Origin: Bacillus sp. ISL-55
GTDB lineage: Bacteria > Bacillota > Bacilli > Bacillales > Cytobacillaceae
Reading direction: 5' to 3'
Assembly: GCF_018613155.1 (NCBI RefSeq)
Contig: NZ_JAGGQU010000024.1
Coordinates: forward strand, 16,380 to 80,379
Length of the DNA: 64,000 bases
Below, piece after piece: positions 48,705-58,138 of the stretch (the stretch's first letter is position 1; every line of letters starts with the position of its first letter). Both the position numbers and the translations under genes were made by a program. A model generated the notes under the pieces. That model was not told the DNA's origin, ran no database searches, and saw nothing but the letters and a program-made list of their open reading frames with translations.

Positions 48705-49763
48705 TCAATAGATTTTCGCTTCTTCCTGGCCCTTCATCACACGAAAAGCACCTGCTGCCAGTGCTTCCATTTCCGCTTCACCAGGCAGGACGAAAACCTT
48801 TCCAAGAAAACTGATTTTCTCCTGAATCAAACCTGTAATCATCTCAGAATGGGCGATTCCACCGGTAAGAATGATTCCATCCATCTTCCCTTCAAGTACG
48901 GTGGCCATTGCGCCAATTTCTTTTCCTATCTGATGTACCATTGCTTTTAAAATAATTGCGGCTTCCAGGTCCCCAGCCAGTACGCGCTGCTCGACTTCAA
49001 TGACATTTTTAGTGCCAAGATAAGAATAAATCCCTCCCTGCTTTGTCATCCGCTGCAGCAATTCTTTTTCTGTATATTTTCCTGAAAAACAAAGCTGTAC
49101 AAGCTGTTTTGCCGGGAGACCGCCCGCTCTTTCAGGAGAGAACGGCCCCTCATTTTCTGCATTATTGACATCTATGATCCTGCCATTCCGCAGTGCAGCG
49201 ACTGAAATGCCGCCACCTAGATGTGCCACCACAAAGTTTGTATCATCCACATCCTTCCCGATTTCCGCTGCAATTTTACGAGAAACTGCCTTGATATTGA
49301 GAGCGTGAACATGGCTTTTCCTTTCGATATCAGCGATTCCTGAAATTCTCGCTTCCTCAATCAATTCATCCACACATACAGGGTCAACGATATAGGCAGG
49401 CATATGGTGAGTTTCAGCTATTTCCGCTGCGATAATGGATCCCAGGTTCGATGCATGATTGCCATATTTGCCTGATCGTGCATCTTCTAGCAGATGGTGA
49501 TCGACAAAATAAGTTCCACTGTCCATTGGCTTTAGCAGGCCACCACGTCCAACGACTGCGTCGAGCTCTGAGGGCTTGAATTCCTTCAACCGTAAAGCCT
49601 CCATAATGGACTCAAGACTGTATGGCAGCTGGTCAGCCATTTCCTGCAGTTTCATGATTTCAGCATCAGCATGACGGATGGTTTCTTCAAAAAGTAATTT
49701 TTCGTCTTCATAAACTGCTAGCTTGGTAGAAGTGGAACCTGGATTAATTGCAAGGATTTTCAT
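48705..49763 (-). CDS. buk: Butyrate kinase / branched-chain acyl kinase
   Basis: Converts acyl phosphate and ADP to the free acid and ATP, the last step of branched-chain amino acid degradation by this route. Acetokinase-fold motifs: INPGSTSTKLAVYE at residue 5 (phosphate-binding), VVAHLGGGISVAA near 198 and GIILTGGIAHSE near 315. 352 aa. ATG 49763 (MKILAINPG) follows AGGAGAGG; the frame continuing upstream into ptb is rejected. Last gene of bcd-ptb-buk; the lpdV-bkdA-bkdB genes that follow buk in B. subtilis are not in this window. Confidence 0.95.
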   Translation of the reverse strand: MKILAINPGSTSTKLAVYEDEKLLFEETIRHADAEIMKLQEMADQLPYSLESIMEALRLKEFKPSELDAVVGRGGLLKPMDSGTYFVDHHLLEDARSGKYGNHASNLGSIIAAEIAETHHMPAYIVDPVCVDELIEEARISGIADIERKSHVHALNIKAVSRKIAAEIGKDVDDTNFVVAHLGGGISVAALRNGRIIDVNNAENEGPFSPERAGGLPAKQLVQLCFSGKYTEKELLQRMTKQGGIYSYLGTKNVIEVEQRVLAGDLEAAIILKAMVHQIGKEIGAMATVLEGKMDGIILTGGIAHSEMITGLIQEKISFLGKVFVLPGEAEMEALAAGAFRVMKGQEEAKIY

Positions 49764-49773
49764 GATACCTCTC

Positions 49774-50700
49774 CTATCTTCCAACGCTGACACTTGTATT
49801 AGATGCCGCAACGACGGCCAATGCAATCGAAGCCAATTTTGCCTCTGGTGTATCTGACCGGGAGTTTAATACGAGCGGTACTTTCGCACCAAGCACGATT
49901 CCTGCCATCGTCCCCTTCGCGAAATACGTGATCGCCTTACCGAGGAAGTTTCCTGCCTCAATTGTAGGGACAATGAGCAGATCCGCTGCTCCCTCAAGCT
50001 CACTGTCCAGTCCTTTATGCAAAAGAGATTCCCTGCTGATGGCGAGGTCCAGCGGAAGCGGTCCTTCTATCAGCAAGTCCTTTCGATATTCATTTTTAAT
50101 CAGCATGGCCAGATGGTCAGCTTCAACGGTCACTGGCATCTTCTCGCTGACCCGTTCATTCGCTGCTAAAATCGCTACCCGCGGTGAGTCAATCCCAATT
50201 TTGTCGAGGAACTCTATCCCATTCTGGATGATCTGCTTCTTCTGCTGGAAATCCGGCGCAATATTAATACCGCCATCACTCATACTAATAAGCTGATCAG
50301 CACCCGGGATTTCGAACACGGAGATATGGCTGATGACAGAGCCAGTTTTTAAGTTTAGCTCCTTATGAAGCACCCCTTTTAAAAAGGGAGTACTATTCAC
50401 AAAGCCTTTCATGATTGCCTGCACGTGGGCATCGCTTGCCAGCTTGGCAGCAATATACGCATTTTCGTTCTCCGTGTAGGCTGGATAAACAGGATATTCC
50501 TCCACAGAAAAGTCGAGTTCCCTCGCCAGTTCAAAAATCTTCTGTGGGTCGCCGACTAGATACGGTTCGATGATTCCGAGTTCCACTGCCCCTTTCATAG
50601 CTTGAAGCACATCCAAATCGTGTGCAGCCGCGACGCTCATTTTTACAGGCGGCCTTGTCCGTGCAGCATCAATGACATCTTTAAAGCTTTTATAGCGCAT
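49774..50700 (-). CDS. ptb: Phosphate butyryltransferase
   Basis: Exchanges the CoA of butyryl- or branched acyl-CoA for phosphate, making the substrate of Buk. PTA_PTB-fold motifs: KMSVAAAHDLDVLQAMKGA near residue 18, MSDGGINIAPDF near 150, and the C-terminal ADLLIVPTIEAGNFLGKA and GIVLGAKVPLVLNSRSDTPE. 308 aa. ATG 50700 lies 8 bp behind AGGAGGTG; the longer frame (to 50760) would overlap bcd. It sits 10 bp before buk and 20 bp after bcd, hence one operon. Confidence 0.95.
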   Translation of the reverse strand: MRYKSFKDVIDAARTRPPVKMSVAAAHDLDVLQAMKGAVELGIIEPYLVGDPQKIFELARELDFSVEEYPVYPAYTENENAYIAAKLASDAHVQAIMKGFVNSTPFLKGVLHKELNLKTGSVISHISVFEIPGADQLISMSDGGINIAPDFQQKKQIIQNGIEFLDKIGIDSPRVAILAANERVSEKMPVTVEADHLAMLIKNEYRKDLLIEGPLPLDLAISRESLLHKGLDSELEGAADLLIVPTIEAGNFLGKAITYFAKGTMAGIVLGAKVPLVLNSRSDTPEAKLASIALAVVAASNTSVSVGR

Positions 50701-50719
50701 GCTTTTCACCTCCTGTTGC

Positions 50720-51820
50720 TTAACCTGTATACTTACTCTGGATTCGTCCGATTTTTTCAATCTTCTCTTCTACTAATATATTTGCGGCTTTATACGTTGG
50801 TATATCATGAGTTTTGGAGATTTTGTAGATTTTTTCGAGAATGTCATAGATCATGCTCGCATTCTTGAACGCACGGTCCTTGCTGTACTCATGGAGTTCA
50901 TCCGCTACCTGGATCAATCCGCCCGCATTGGCCACATAGTCAGGAGCATATAGGATGCCTTTCTGATGCAGCATGTCACCGTGGCGTTCTTCTGCCAGCA
51001 CATTATTCGCTGCTCCGGCAACTGCGAGGCATTTGAGTTTTGGGATTGTGATGTCATTGATAACGGCTCCCAGTGCATTTGGAGAAAATATATCGCATTC
51101 TACGCTGTAAATATCAAGTGGCTCATCTGTTTCGATATCTGGGTATTGATCTTTAACTTCTTTTACATTCTCTTCAAAAATATCAGTGACGATCAGCTTC
51201 GCCCCTTCTTCATGAAGGTGGCCAACAAGAAAGCGGCCAACTTTTCCAAGGCCCTGGACCGCAATTCTTCGGTCCTTAAGCAAGTCCGTCCCAAAAATCT
51301 CTTTTGCCGTAGCCTTGATTGCCTTCCATACACCGAACGCTGTGATTACAGCTGAATTGCCGCTGCCGCCATATTCTTCAGGCAAGCCGACAAGATAAGA
51401 TGTTTGCTTTGACGCGGAAACAAAATCCATGCCGACCGTACCGACATCCGTCCCAGTGTAAAAGCGTCCCTTTAACGTTTCGATAAAAGATCCGAATGCC
51501 TGGAACAGCTCATCCGATTTTTCCGACTTGGGATCCCCGATGATGACTGCTTTTCCACCTCCATAGGTCACGCCAGAAACGCCGCATTTATAGGTCATTC
51601 CTTTTGAAAGGCGAAGAACATCTCGGAGCGCTTCTTCAGTCGATTCATAATCCCACATCCGGCATCCCCCTAACGCCGGGCCGAGCGTCGTATCATGGAT
51701 GGCGACAATCGACTTCAATCCAGTTGCCTTGTCATAGTTGAAGATCACCTGTTCATGCCCCTCGTTTTTCATTTCTTCAAAAATATCCAGCACCTTTTTC
51801 TGTTCTTCCGTTAGCAACAC
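50720..51820 (-). CDS. bcd: Leucine/valine/phenylalanine dehydrogenase
   Basis: NAD-dependent deamination of branched-chain amino acids to 2-keto acids. Motifs: AIHDTTLGPALGGCRMW near residue 52, MTYKCGVSGVTYGGGKAVI with the catalytic lysines near 80 (ALRDVLRLSKGMTYK, shown in part), and the NAD loop VQGLGKVGRFLVGHL near 180. 366 aa from GTG 51820. That start is chosen because GGGAGGGG lies 8 bp before it and touches the ATG at 51826. Bcd-ptb-buk order differs from B. subtilis ptb-bcd-buk, and no bkdR is seen. I found no sigma-54 promoter (TGGCAC-N5-TTGC) upstream. Confidence 0.94.
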   Translation of the reverse strand: MLLTEEQKKVLDIFEEMKNEGHEQVIFNYDKATGLKSIVAIHDTTLGPALGGCRMWDYESTEEALRDVLRLSKGMTYKCGVSGVTYGGGKAVIIGDPKSEKSDELFQAFGSFIETLKGRFYTGTDVGTVGMDFVSASKQTSYLVGLPEEYGGSGNSAVITAFGVWKAIKATAKEIFGTDLLKDRRIAVQGLGKVGRFLVGHLHEEGAKLIVTDIFEENVKEVKDQYPDIETDEPLDIYSVECDIFSPNALGAVINDITIPKLKCLAVAGAANNVLAEERHGDMLHQKGILYAPDYVANAGGLIQVADELHEYSKDRAFKNASMIYDILEKIYKISKTHDIPTYKAANILVEEKIEKIGRIQSKYTG

Positions 51821-51972
51821 AAACATCCCCTCCCGTAATCGAACCTGGCAAAACTGCGTCAGCTTAGGCAGTTTCCAGATCAACAAGTAAATGTAAGCCC
51901 TTACATATTTATATTTTAAAGACTTTAGGTGTTGCGTACGGTGATATATCTTACACTTCCATGACAAAACAA

Positions 51973-52071
51973 CTGGTAAAAATCGACGATAATTTCCAGT
52001 TCGCCAATAAAATCATAAAATCGCCAATAAACCTGTGAACTCCGCCAATAAATTCATTTTTTCGCCAATAA
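51973..52071 (+). repeat. 20-21-bp periodic array 5 (CGCCAATAAA type, 4 copies)
   Basis: Head CTGGTAAAAATC...AATTTCCAG at 51973-51999, then cores at 52002, 52022, 52043 and 52063 (steps 20, 21, 20), between the bcd promoter and the end of the Old Yellow Enzyme gene. Confidence 0.88.
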
Positions 52072-52107
52072 GTTGCTTCTGTTAAAGATTTCCATATAAA
52101 ATGTACG

Positions 52108-52141
52108 ATAAAAAGAACCAAAGCAGCAACTTTGGTTCTAT
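52108..52141 (-). terminator. Intrinsic terminator after the Old Yellow Enzyme gene
   Basis: AGAACCAAAG / CTTTGGTTCT stem followed by TTTTTA on the minus strand. Confidence 0.85.
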
Positions 52142-52155
52142 TTACAGCAAATTTA

Positions 52156-53280
52156 CTATTGAACGCCTGGAAACCAGCCTGGTGTATTGACGATTGCCTG
52201 CCACAATGGATCCGGAACGACGAGTCGTGCCTGTGCGCCCTGATCGATCTTTGTTTCGATTTCATTTTCACGGCCTGTTTCAACCTTTTCGACCCAATCT
52301 GGATCAATGATCAGTTCGCGGCCTAAGGCGAGCAATGACACTCCTGTTCCAAATGCCTTGATAACATCTTCTGCGCTGTAAAGTGAGCCGACACCTATGA
52401 CAGGTACTTTGATTCCCACGCGCTCTTGGATGATTTCCATCCTTGAACGGTCATCATCGACACCTCTTCTTGGCTTTGACCAGAAATCATTTAAAGAAAC
52501 ATGCAAATAGTCTAAGTCTTTTTCAGCCAGGGCATCAATTAGTTCTAATGTGTCGGCCATTGTTATGCCCGGCTCCTCAGGTTCTTCCGGCGAGAATCTG
52601 TATCCGACGATGAACGGGGCCTTTGCGTGTTTTGCGGCTACTCTTTTCACCTCATCCACAACTGCCAGCGGGAATGACACCCTTTTCTCCAGCGAACCGC
52701 CCCATTGATCATCACGCTTGTTTGAATGTGGCGAAAAGAATTGCTGAATCAAATAGCCATTGGCACCATGAATCTCGACTCCATCAAAACCTGCCTCAAT
52801 CGCCCGGCGGGTGGCTTCGCCAAACGCAGCTATGATCTCTTCCACTTCTTCCCCAGTCAATGCTCGTGGTGCTTTCGCACTGTTTCGCTCAGACTGAACA
52901 TCGCTCGCACTGACTATATCTCCGTTTGGCACAAGCTCAGGAGGACACTCTCGTCCACCATGAAAAATTTGCAGCACCGCTTTTGCACCTTCAGCTTTTA
53001 TTGCTGATGCCAGCTCCCTAAGGCTTGGGATCATCTCATCACTATCGGCACCGAATTCTCCATGAAAGCCTTTCCCGTTGCGGGTTACATATGTACACGC
53101 AGTCACCACCATGCTTACGCCTTTCGAGCGGCGGGCATAATACTTCACCTCTGCGTCGGTTACGGTTCCATCCTCGTTCGACGAAAAATTAGTCATCGGC
53201 GCCATGACCAGTCTATTTTTCAGGTTAATCCCACTGGGGAACGTAAACGAATCAAATAATGGTTTATACTTCTCATTCAT
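52156..53280 (-). CDS. NADH-dependent flavin oxidoreductase (Old Yellow Enzyme family)
   Basis: FMN-dependent TIM-barrel ene-reductase. Motifs: NRLVMAPMTNFSS at residue 22 (flavin site), DGVEIHGANGYLIQQFFSPHSNKR near 175 (active-site His-Ala-Asn), then SLALGRELIIDPDWVEK-like end (LLALGRELI near 320). 374 aa, without the C-terminal Fe-S/FAD domains of 2,4-dienoyl-CoA reductase, so it is the short OYE type. ATG 53280 behind AAGGAGGAT. Probably reduces activated double bonds of electrophilic metabolites; physiological substrate unknown. Monocistronic. Confidence 0.92.
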   Translation of the reverse strand: MNEKYKPLFDSFTFPSGINLKNRLVMAPMTNFSSNEDGTVTDAEVKYYARRSKGVSMVVTACTYVTRNGKGFHGEFGADSDEMIPSLRELASAIKAEGAKAVLQIFHGGRECPPELVPNGDIVSASDVQSERNSAKAPRALTGEEVEEIIAAFGEATRRAIEAGFDGVEIHGANGYLIQQFFSPHSNKRDDQWGGSLEKRVSFPLAVVDEVKRVAAKHAKAPFIVGYRFSPEEPEEPGITMADTLELIDALAEKDLDYLHVSLNDFWSKPRRGVDDDRSRMEIIQERVGIKVPVIGVGSLYSAEDVIKAFGTGVSLLALGRELIIDPDWVEKVETGRENEIETKIDQGAQARLVVPDPLWQAIVNTPGWFPGVQ

Positions 53281-53372
53281 TGTTGTAATCCTCCTTCTTT
53301 AGCATACGAAAGTGTAATAGCCTATACTGTCTTCTGTTAAACATACAGGGTTAGTATTTGTATTCTTCTCGA

Positions 53373-53402
53373 AAAAAAACAGCGGACTTAGATTCCGCTG
53401 TC
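53373..53402 (-). terminator. Intrinsic terminator after the secreted protein gene
   Basis: ACAGCGGA / TCCGCTGT stem followed by TTTTTTTT on the minus strand. Confidence 0.85.
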
Positions 53403-53407
53403 TCATC

Positions 53408-53866
53408 TTATTTACTTGTTTTATCAACAGCTGCCTTGATTGCCTGTGCCTGCTGCTCCATATCACCAAATCCCTGGAAATGGAGGTACATGATTCTCGG
53501 TTCCTCCTGCATCATATGATTGTGCAATGCAGAGATTTCAAGTTTCCCTTTTCGCAATTCATCAATAACAGGATTTACTTCTTCCTGGAGCAGGGCAAGT
53601 TCCCCTATTACAGCTGATTGACCATCCATCTTATTAAAACCAATATGGAAAGCCAGCTCCATCATTTCTGGGGACAGCTCTTCCCCTTTAAGAGTGAGCT
53701 TGATGTTTTGACGGACGATTTCTACCCTGCAGACACCATTCTCGGTTTTAACTTTTGTATCGAATATTTCCTTTAACTTTTCACAATCAGCATTGCCCTG
53801 AGCCTGCACTCCTGCAGGTAAAAAGAGAGCAAGAACCAAAGTTATTGCCATTATTGACCTTTTCAT
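53408..53866 (-). CDS. Secreted DUF1259-like unknown protein
   Basis: A clear Sec signal peptide (MKRSIMAITLVLALFLPAGV, cleavage after VQAQ or AQG) precedes a 128-residue mature domain. Two cysteines (NADCEKLKEI and NGVCRVEIV) about 19 apart could form a disulfide outside the cell. The mature part contains LHNHMMQEEPRIMYLHFQGFGD, a His/Tyr-rich stretch like that of DUF1259 (LppY/LpqO-type) proteins; I am only moderately sure of that name. ATG 53866 lies 9 bp behind AAGGAGTG. Single gene with terminator. Confidence 0.75.
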   Translation of the reverse strand: MKRSIMAITLVLALFLPAGVQAQGNADCEKLKEIFDTKVKTENGVCRVEIVRQNIKLTLKGEELSPEMMELAFHIGFNKMDGQSAVIGELALLQEEVNPVIDELRKGKLEISALHNHMMQEEPRIMYLHFQGFGDMEQQAQAIKAAVDKTSK

Positions 53867-53934
53867 TTCAGGCACTCCTTTTTTAACCTTAGCATCTCTT
53901 GTTCATGCACCATTATACAAATTACAAAATAAAT

Positions 53935-53963
53935 AAAGGCACTCTGCTACTGCAGAATGCCTT
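53935..53963 (-). terminator. Terminator overlapping the end of the GGDEF/EAL gene
   Basis: AAGGCATTCTGC / GCAGAGTGCCTT stem then TATTTATTTT on the minus strand; includes the stop codon. Confidence 0.75.
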
Positions 53964-56181
53964 CGTTACTTTTGATCAGCAATTCTTCCATTGCTTCCAC
54001 TGATAGAGGCCTGCTGAAATGATAGCCTTGGCCCACCACACAGCCATTTTTAAGCAAAAATTCAACCTGCTCCTGTTCCTCGACACCTTCTGCAATCACA
54101 CTGAATTTAAGATTGTGTCCCATGTCAATGATCGTCTTGACCATCGCTCCTTGATTGGAGTGATGGATGATATCATCAACGAATGATTTGTCGATTTTGA
54201 TTTTATCAATCGGAAAATGCTTCAGCAGGCTTAACGATGAATATCCGGTACCGAAGTCGTCAATCGCAAGCGTGATGCCAAGCTCCTTCAGTTGGTCCAG
54301 AATCAAAGCTGTCTTCTCGCTGTTTTGCATGACGCTCTCTGTAATTTCAAAATCAAGGTAACTCGGTGCCAGCTGGGTAACGAACAGTACTTGTTTTACA
54401 CAATCAATGAAAGTGTCTTCCTGCAGCTGGCGAACAGAAATGTTCACTGACATCGGTATCGGACTGTAGCCCTTCTCCTGCCATACTTTGTTCTGGGACG
54501 CCGCCTTTTCCAGCACCCATTTTCCAAGAGGAACGATCAATCCTGTCTCCTCGGCCATAGGGATGAATTCAGCAGGCGAAATGATGCCTTTCACCGGATG
54601 CACCCAGCGTACAAGTGCCTCTACCCCGATGATTTTCCCCGTTGCCAAATTCACCTGAGGCTGATAGTGGAGCACAAGCTGGTTTTGCTCCAAAGCTTTC
54701 CTAAGACCATTCTCCAGCTCCATTTTTCGAGAGGAGAGTCCATGCAGTTTATCGGTATAAAACTGGTAGTTGTTCTTTCCGCGATCTTTCGCGAGGTACA
54801 TCGCCGTATCCGCATGCTTGATCAGTGTTTCCTCATCCTGGCCATCCTCTGGTGCCATGCTGATTCCAATGCTTGGGGTCACGAAAAACTCCTGAGCTTC
54901 GATGGTAATTCCCTTATTAAATTCATTAAGGATTCTTTCTGCGACTTCAACGACTTGTTCCTTCCCGAAGTCCTTCAGTACAATGATGAATTCATCGCCG
55001 CCCTGGCGTGATACAAGCCCCTGCTCTTTGACCGCATTTTTCAACCTGGTGGCCACAACTTTTAATAAAAGGTCGCCAACACGGTGGCCTTTCGTATCGT
55101 TGATAATCTTGAAACGGTCGAGATCAAGAAAGAGTACTGCGAGATTCCCTTTGCCGTGCGATAGTGCAGCATTCAGGTGCTTCCTGACCATATTCCGGTT
55201 CGGCAGCCCAGTAAGAACATCATAATAGGCCATATATTTAATGGTTTTTTCCGCCTTTTTGCGCTGCGTCAAATCACGGCCGACAATTTGTTCAGCCATT
55301 CTTCCTTCATATAAAATCGGCATCGCGGACATTTCGACATCTATTTTTTGTCCGTCTATCTGTGTTGCTTTAAATTCGAACCACAACTTTTCCTCGTAAT
55401 TCTCATCTATTGTTAATTCACGATTTTTTATACGAGCCAGTATATCAGCCGGAATAAGCTTAGATATTGGCTGTCCGATTAATTCCTCAGGACTTTTCGC
55501 CTTGAACAACTTGCAGCCGGCTTCATTGATATAATCAAGCTTTCCTCTGCTGTAAACAGCAATCAAATCGGGTGACATTTCCACTAAGCTGCGATAGCGT
55601 CCTTCACTTTCCTGCCGGTCGGTAATATCGAAAAGGACACTGGTAAAATCAACGAAACTCCCGTTTTCATTTATGACGGGAATGCCTCTATCCTGGATCC
55701 AGCGCACCTCTCCATCAGGACGAATGATTCGATACACACTGGTGACTGGTTCTCCTCTTGAAAATCCGTCTTCCCTGTCAGCTAAAATGTGCAGATCCTC
55801 AGGATGGATGACTTTTTTCCAGAGCGTGTTGTCATAATAAAACTCTTCAGACGAATGTCCGTATAATTTCTCGATACCAGATGTAATCAGCAAAGTGTCC
55901 GTCTTAAGATCATGTGACCAGATCGCGACATCGAGAGTATCAAAAATGCTTTTCAGCCTTTTTTTATGTCCCTCTAAATCCTCTCCAGCATTTTTCACCG
56001 CTTTGAATACCCGGAAGACCAATGCGATAAAAACAAGGGAGAAAGCCAGATCAATCAAATAGCCAACACCTTCGCTTATGGGAAAATAAAACGAAGTCAG
56101 CCAATCTATCAACTCCACGAACAGAAGAAAAAATATGATAGATAATCCGGTGTATTTTTGTATCTTTCCGTCACTGTCCAT
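53947..56181 (-). CDS. Membrane GGDEF-EAL protein with two PAS domains (cyclic-di-GMP turnover)
   Basis: 744 residues. Two N-terminal hydrophobic helices, PAS domain 1 (about 75-190, ending ILFDITDRQES-like), PAS domain 2 (about 195-310), then a GGDEF domain with an intact RQGGDEF active site near residue 400 and an EAL domain with GVEALVRW near 525 plus DDFGTGYSSL near 645. Both motifs are intact, so it may make or degrade c-di-GMP. ATG 56181 (MDSDGKIQK) has AGGGGG 9 bp upstream; the ATG at 56211 has none. A MITE copy sits 46 bp upstream of this start, in its promoter region. Confidence 0.92.
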   Translation of the reverse strand: MDSDGKIQKYTGLSIIFFLLFVELIDWLTSFYFPISEGVGYLIDLAFSLVFIALVFRVFKAVKNAGEDLEGHKKRLKSIFDTLDVAIWSHDLKTDTLLITSGIEKLYGHSSEEFYYDNTLWKKVIHPEDLHILADREDGFSRGEPVTSVYRIIRPDGEVRWIQDRGIPVINENGSFVDFTSVLFDITDRQESEGRYRSLVEMSPDLIAVYSRGKLDYINEAGCKLFKAKSPEELIGQPISKLIPADILARIKNRELTIDENYEEKLWFEFKATQIDGQKIDVEMSAMPILYEGRMAEQIVGRDLTQRKKAEKTIKYMAYYDVLTGLPNRNMVRKHLNAALSHGKGNLAVLFLDLDRFKIINDTKGHRVGDLLLKVVATRLKNAVKEQGLVSRQGGDEFIIVLKDFGKEQVVEVAERILNEFNKGITIEAQEFFVTPSIGISMAPEDGQDEETLIKHADTAMYLAKDRGKNNYQFYTDKLHGLSSRKMELENGLRKALEQNQLVLHYQPQVNLATGKIIGVEALVRWVHPVKGIISPAEFIPMAEETGLIVPLGKWVLEKAASQNKVWQEKGYSPIPMSVNISVRQLQEDTFIDCVKQVLFVTQLAPSYLDFEITESVMQNSEKTALILDQLKELGITLAIDDFGTGYSSLSLLKHFPIDKIKIDKSFVDDIIHHSNQGAMVKTIIDMGHNLKFSVIAEGVEEQEQVEFLLKNGCVVGQGYHFSRPLSVEAMEELLIKSNEGILQ

Positions 56182-56226
56182 TCGAACATTTCCCCCTGTG
56201 CCACGCTGCATGATTGTTTTGAAAAA

Positions 56227-56407
56227 GCTCTTTTCTCAAACTTTGTTACTTTTGAATACAAAATAGGATTTCAGACCTATTTTTTTCGTAAAGTTGACTC
56301 TTTTTATGAGAAAAGAGCATGCAAACTTAGTACCGACCTGCAAAATGGCTTTTTATTACGTTAAAATCGGCTTTAGGATTTTAACAACAATCTTTACGAA
56401 AACAGCG
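56227..56407 (-). mobile_element. MITE-like element, copy B (181 bp)
   Basis: Flanked by the direct repeat TTTGAAAAA at 56218-56226 and 56408-56416. Reverse orientation to copies A and C. Ends GCTCTTTTCTCAAACTTTG and CTTTACGAAAACAGCG; internal GTTAAAATC / GATTTTAAC hairpin. No coding capacity. Lies in the 350-bp gap between the GGDEF/EAL start and the DUF2254 stop. Confidence 0.85.
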
Positions 56408-56536
56408 TTTGAAAAAATACTAAATATTCCTTTATTAACATAACAAACATGCTAGGTCTCATACAACGGAATTATTCCATATGGCCCATAAAATTGATGG
56501 ATTTTGACATTTTAACCTGGCAAACATGGGGATTCA

Positions 56537-57841
56537 TCAAAGAGCAATTCCCAGCACCGTTGATAATTCGCGCTTTTTCTCGTTCAAATAGATTTGGTCG
56601 AGGCCCTTCAACTCGTTTGTATCGAACTTTTCCATGCTGTAGATATACAGCTCCCAAATGCTTTTTTTCAAGGAATCGTCAGCTGTTTTTCCAATCAATA
56701 GAAAAGCGTCGATAAGGGCTGTAAGAATGGAAAAGTCCTGGCTCCCATAATGGATAATTTGGTAAAAGGATAAATACAGGATGTCCATAGTCCGCTTTTG
56801 CTTCCCGATAATCCTCGGCTGCATCTCTTCATCATAATAGGCTATATAGCGCCCATTCGAACGGACACGGCATAGATGGGACAAGGCCATGCCCAAATAG
56901 GATATACAGACTCTTGCGGTGTTTGGGTCATTAATTCCCGGGGAGATGGCCCTCAAGGCAACCTCCACAATCTTCTGAAGCGCAAATTCAGGATCCTGGA
57001 TTGATGACCGCTCTTTCCCAAGCTTTAAGTAATGATTCAGGACGGCATCAATATCCTCGCTGGTTTCTCCGCTATGATGGACTCTGAAGGCAATGCTGTC
57101 CTCTGTCAGAAAATCACCGTTCAAGAAATTGGCTTCTACTCCAAGTTCGTTTTGGGAGGCATATTTCAATAGTCCCTGATAGTCGGTCAGCTGGACATAA
57201 CCGAACCCTCTGCATTTTACATCCCGAACAAATTCATAGGTGAAACCTGCATCTTTTCTGTCGTTTATTACATTTGTATAGTCACTTTCCAATGTATCTT
57301 CCTGACTTCTAATGACCTTTAAAGCGCCCTCTGTGATCTCCCTGATCAGCGTGCTGACCTGGACGGAGGTTGCGACATTATGGATAAAATAGGCAAAGAA
57401 TGCGAGACAAATAAAAGCAATGAAAACGCCGACCGTAGCTGAAATCACCTGGCTATCATACCAGGTTTCACTCATGAACAACAGGGACAGGATCGAGTAG
57501 ACGAAGCCGCCCATGAAAATTCCGAGCACCCGCATCGTCACAGGGTCCTCGACGAAGTTACTCAGCGTCCTCGGTGAAAATTGAGATGAATATGTAGTCA
57601 GCACAACCATGATCGTCGAAAAGGTAATTGTCGTCATCGTCAGCAGTGCTCCGGAAATCGAACCTAATATCGTCTGTGCCAAATCAACATTAGTCAGCAA
57701 AAACGAAGGGACTATTCCCTGTGCCAGCTCATTATGGTCAATATAAATCACGGCCAATGCCAGCAGGAATGCCAGTACACTATAGATAACCGGCCTCAGC
57801 CACATACTTTCCCTTATTCGTAAAACAAATTTTTTCAACAA
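56537..57841 (-). CDS. DUF2254 membrane protein
   Basis: 434 residues. Four hydrophobic helices in the first 150 residues, with the family stretches TLGSISGALLTMTTITFSTIM-like region (ISGALLTMTTITFSTIMVVL) and SSQFSPRTLSNFVEDPVTMR between helices 2 and 3, then a long cytoplasmic domain with AISPGINDPNTARVCISYLG near 290, typical of DUF2254. The family is widespread in bacteria and its function is not established; the architecture suggests a channel or sensor. TTG start at 57841 with a weak GGGAAG site. No clear terminator downstream before the MITE region. Confidence 0.87.
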   Translation of the reverse strand: MLKKFVLRIRESMWLRPVIYSVLAFLLALAVIYIDHNELAQGIVPSFLLTNVDLAQTILGSISGALLTMTTITFSTIMVVLTTYSSQFSPRTLSNFVEDPVTMRVLGIFMGGFVYSILSLLFMSETWYDSQVISATVGVFIAFICLAFFAYFIHNVATSVQVSTLIREITEGALKVIRSQEDTLESDYTNVINDRKDAGFTYEFVRDVKCRGFGYVQLTDYQGLLKYASQNELGVEANFLNGDFLTEDSIAFRVHHSGETSEDIDAVLNHYLKLGKERSSIQDPEFALQKIVEVALRAISPGINDPNTARVCISYLGMALSHLCRVRSNGRYIAYYDEEMQPRIIGKQKRTMDILYLSFYQIIHYGSQDFSILTALIDAFLLIGKTADDSLKKSIWELYIYSMEKFDTNELKGLDQIYLNEKKRELSTVLGIAL

Positions 57842-58026
57842 ACTTCCCAGCCCCTTAAGTTACCAACTCTTTCCTTACTTATTTAGACCATTTAGGGGAT
57901 GTTTAATCCTTTCTATTATATTAAATAGGTTTGCTACTACTTTACTATAGGCTTATTTCGTTAATTTACCCATTCAACCGGGGATTTAATTTCAATCTTT
58001 CAGGATGTCTGCCATTATAATTCATC

Positions 58027-58077
58027 CAAGTTTTGCTTCATTGTCGTCTGCCTGCCTGCAGTCAACAGCAAAACTTG
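58027..58077 (+). promoter_or_regulatory. Long inverted repeat in the leader of the pseudouridine synthase
   Basis: CAAGTTTTGC (58027-58036) and GCAAAACTTG (58068-58077) are exact complements separated by 31 bp, ending 60 bp before the start codon. A stable leader hairpin of unknown role; no T run follows. The rest of the 300-bp gap from 57842 holds AT-rich promoter-like sequence (TATTATATT at 57914) and nothing else recognised. Confidence 0.5.
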
Positions 58078-58138
58078 AAAATAAACCAGCAGTGGAATAT
58101 TCTTAAATGTATACTTCATATTTAAGGATGGGATTACC

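Noticed and set aside
51821..51972. Sigma-54 promoter for bcd-ptb-buk
   Set aside because: Looked for TGGCAC-N5-TTGCA on the minus strand and did not find it.
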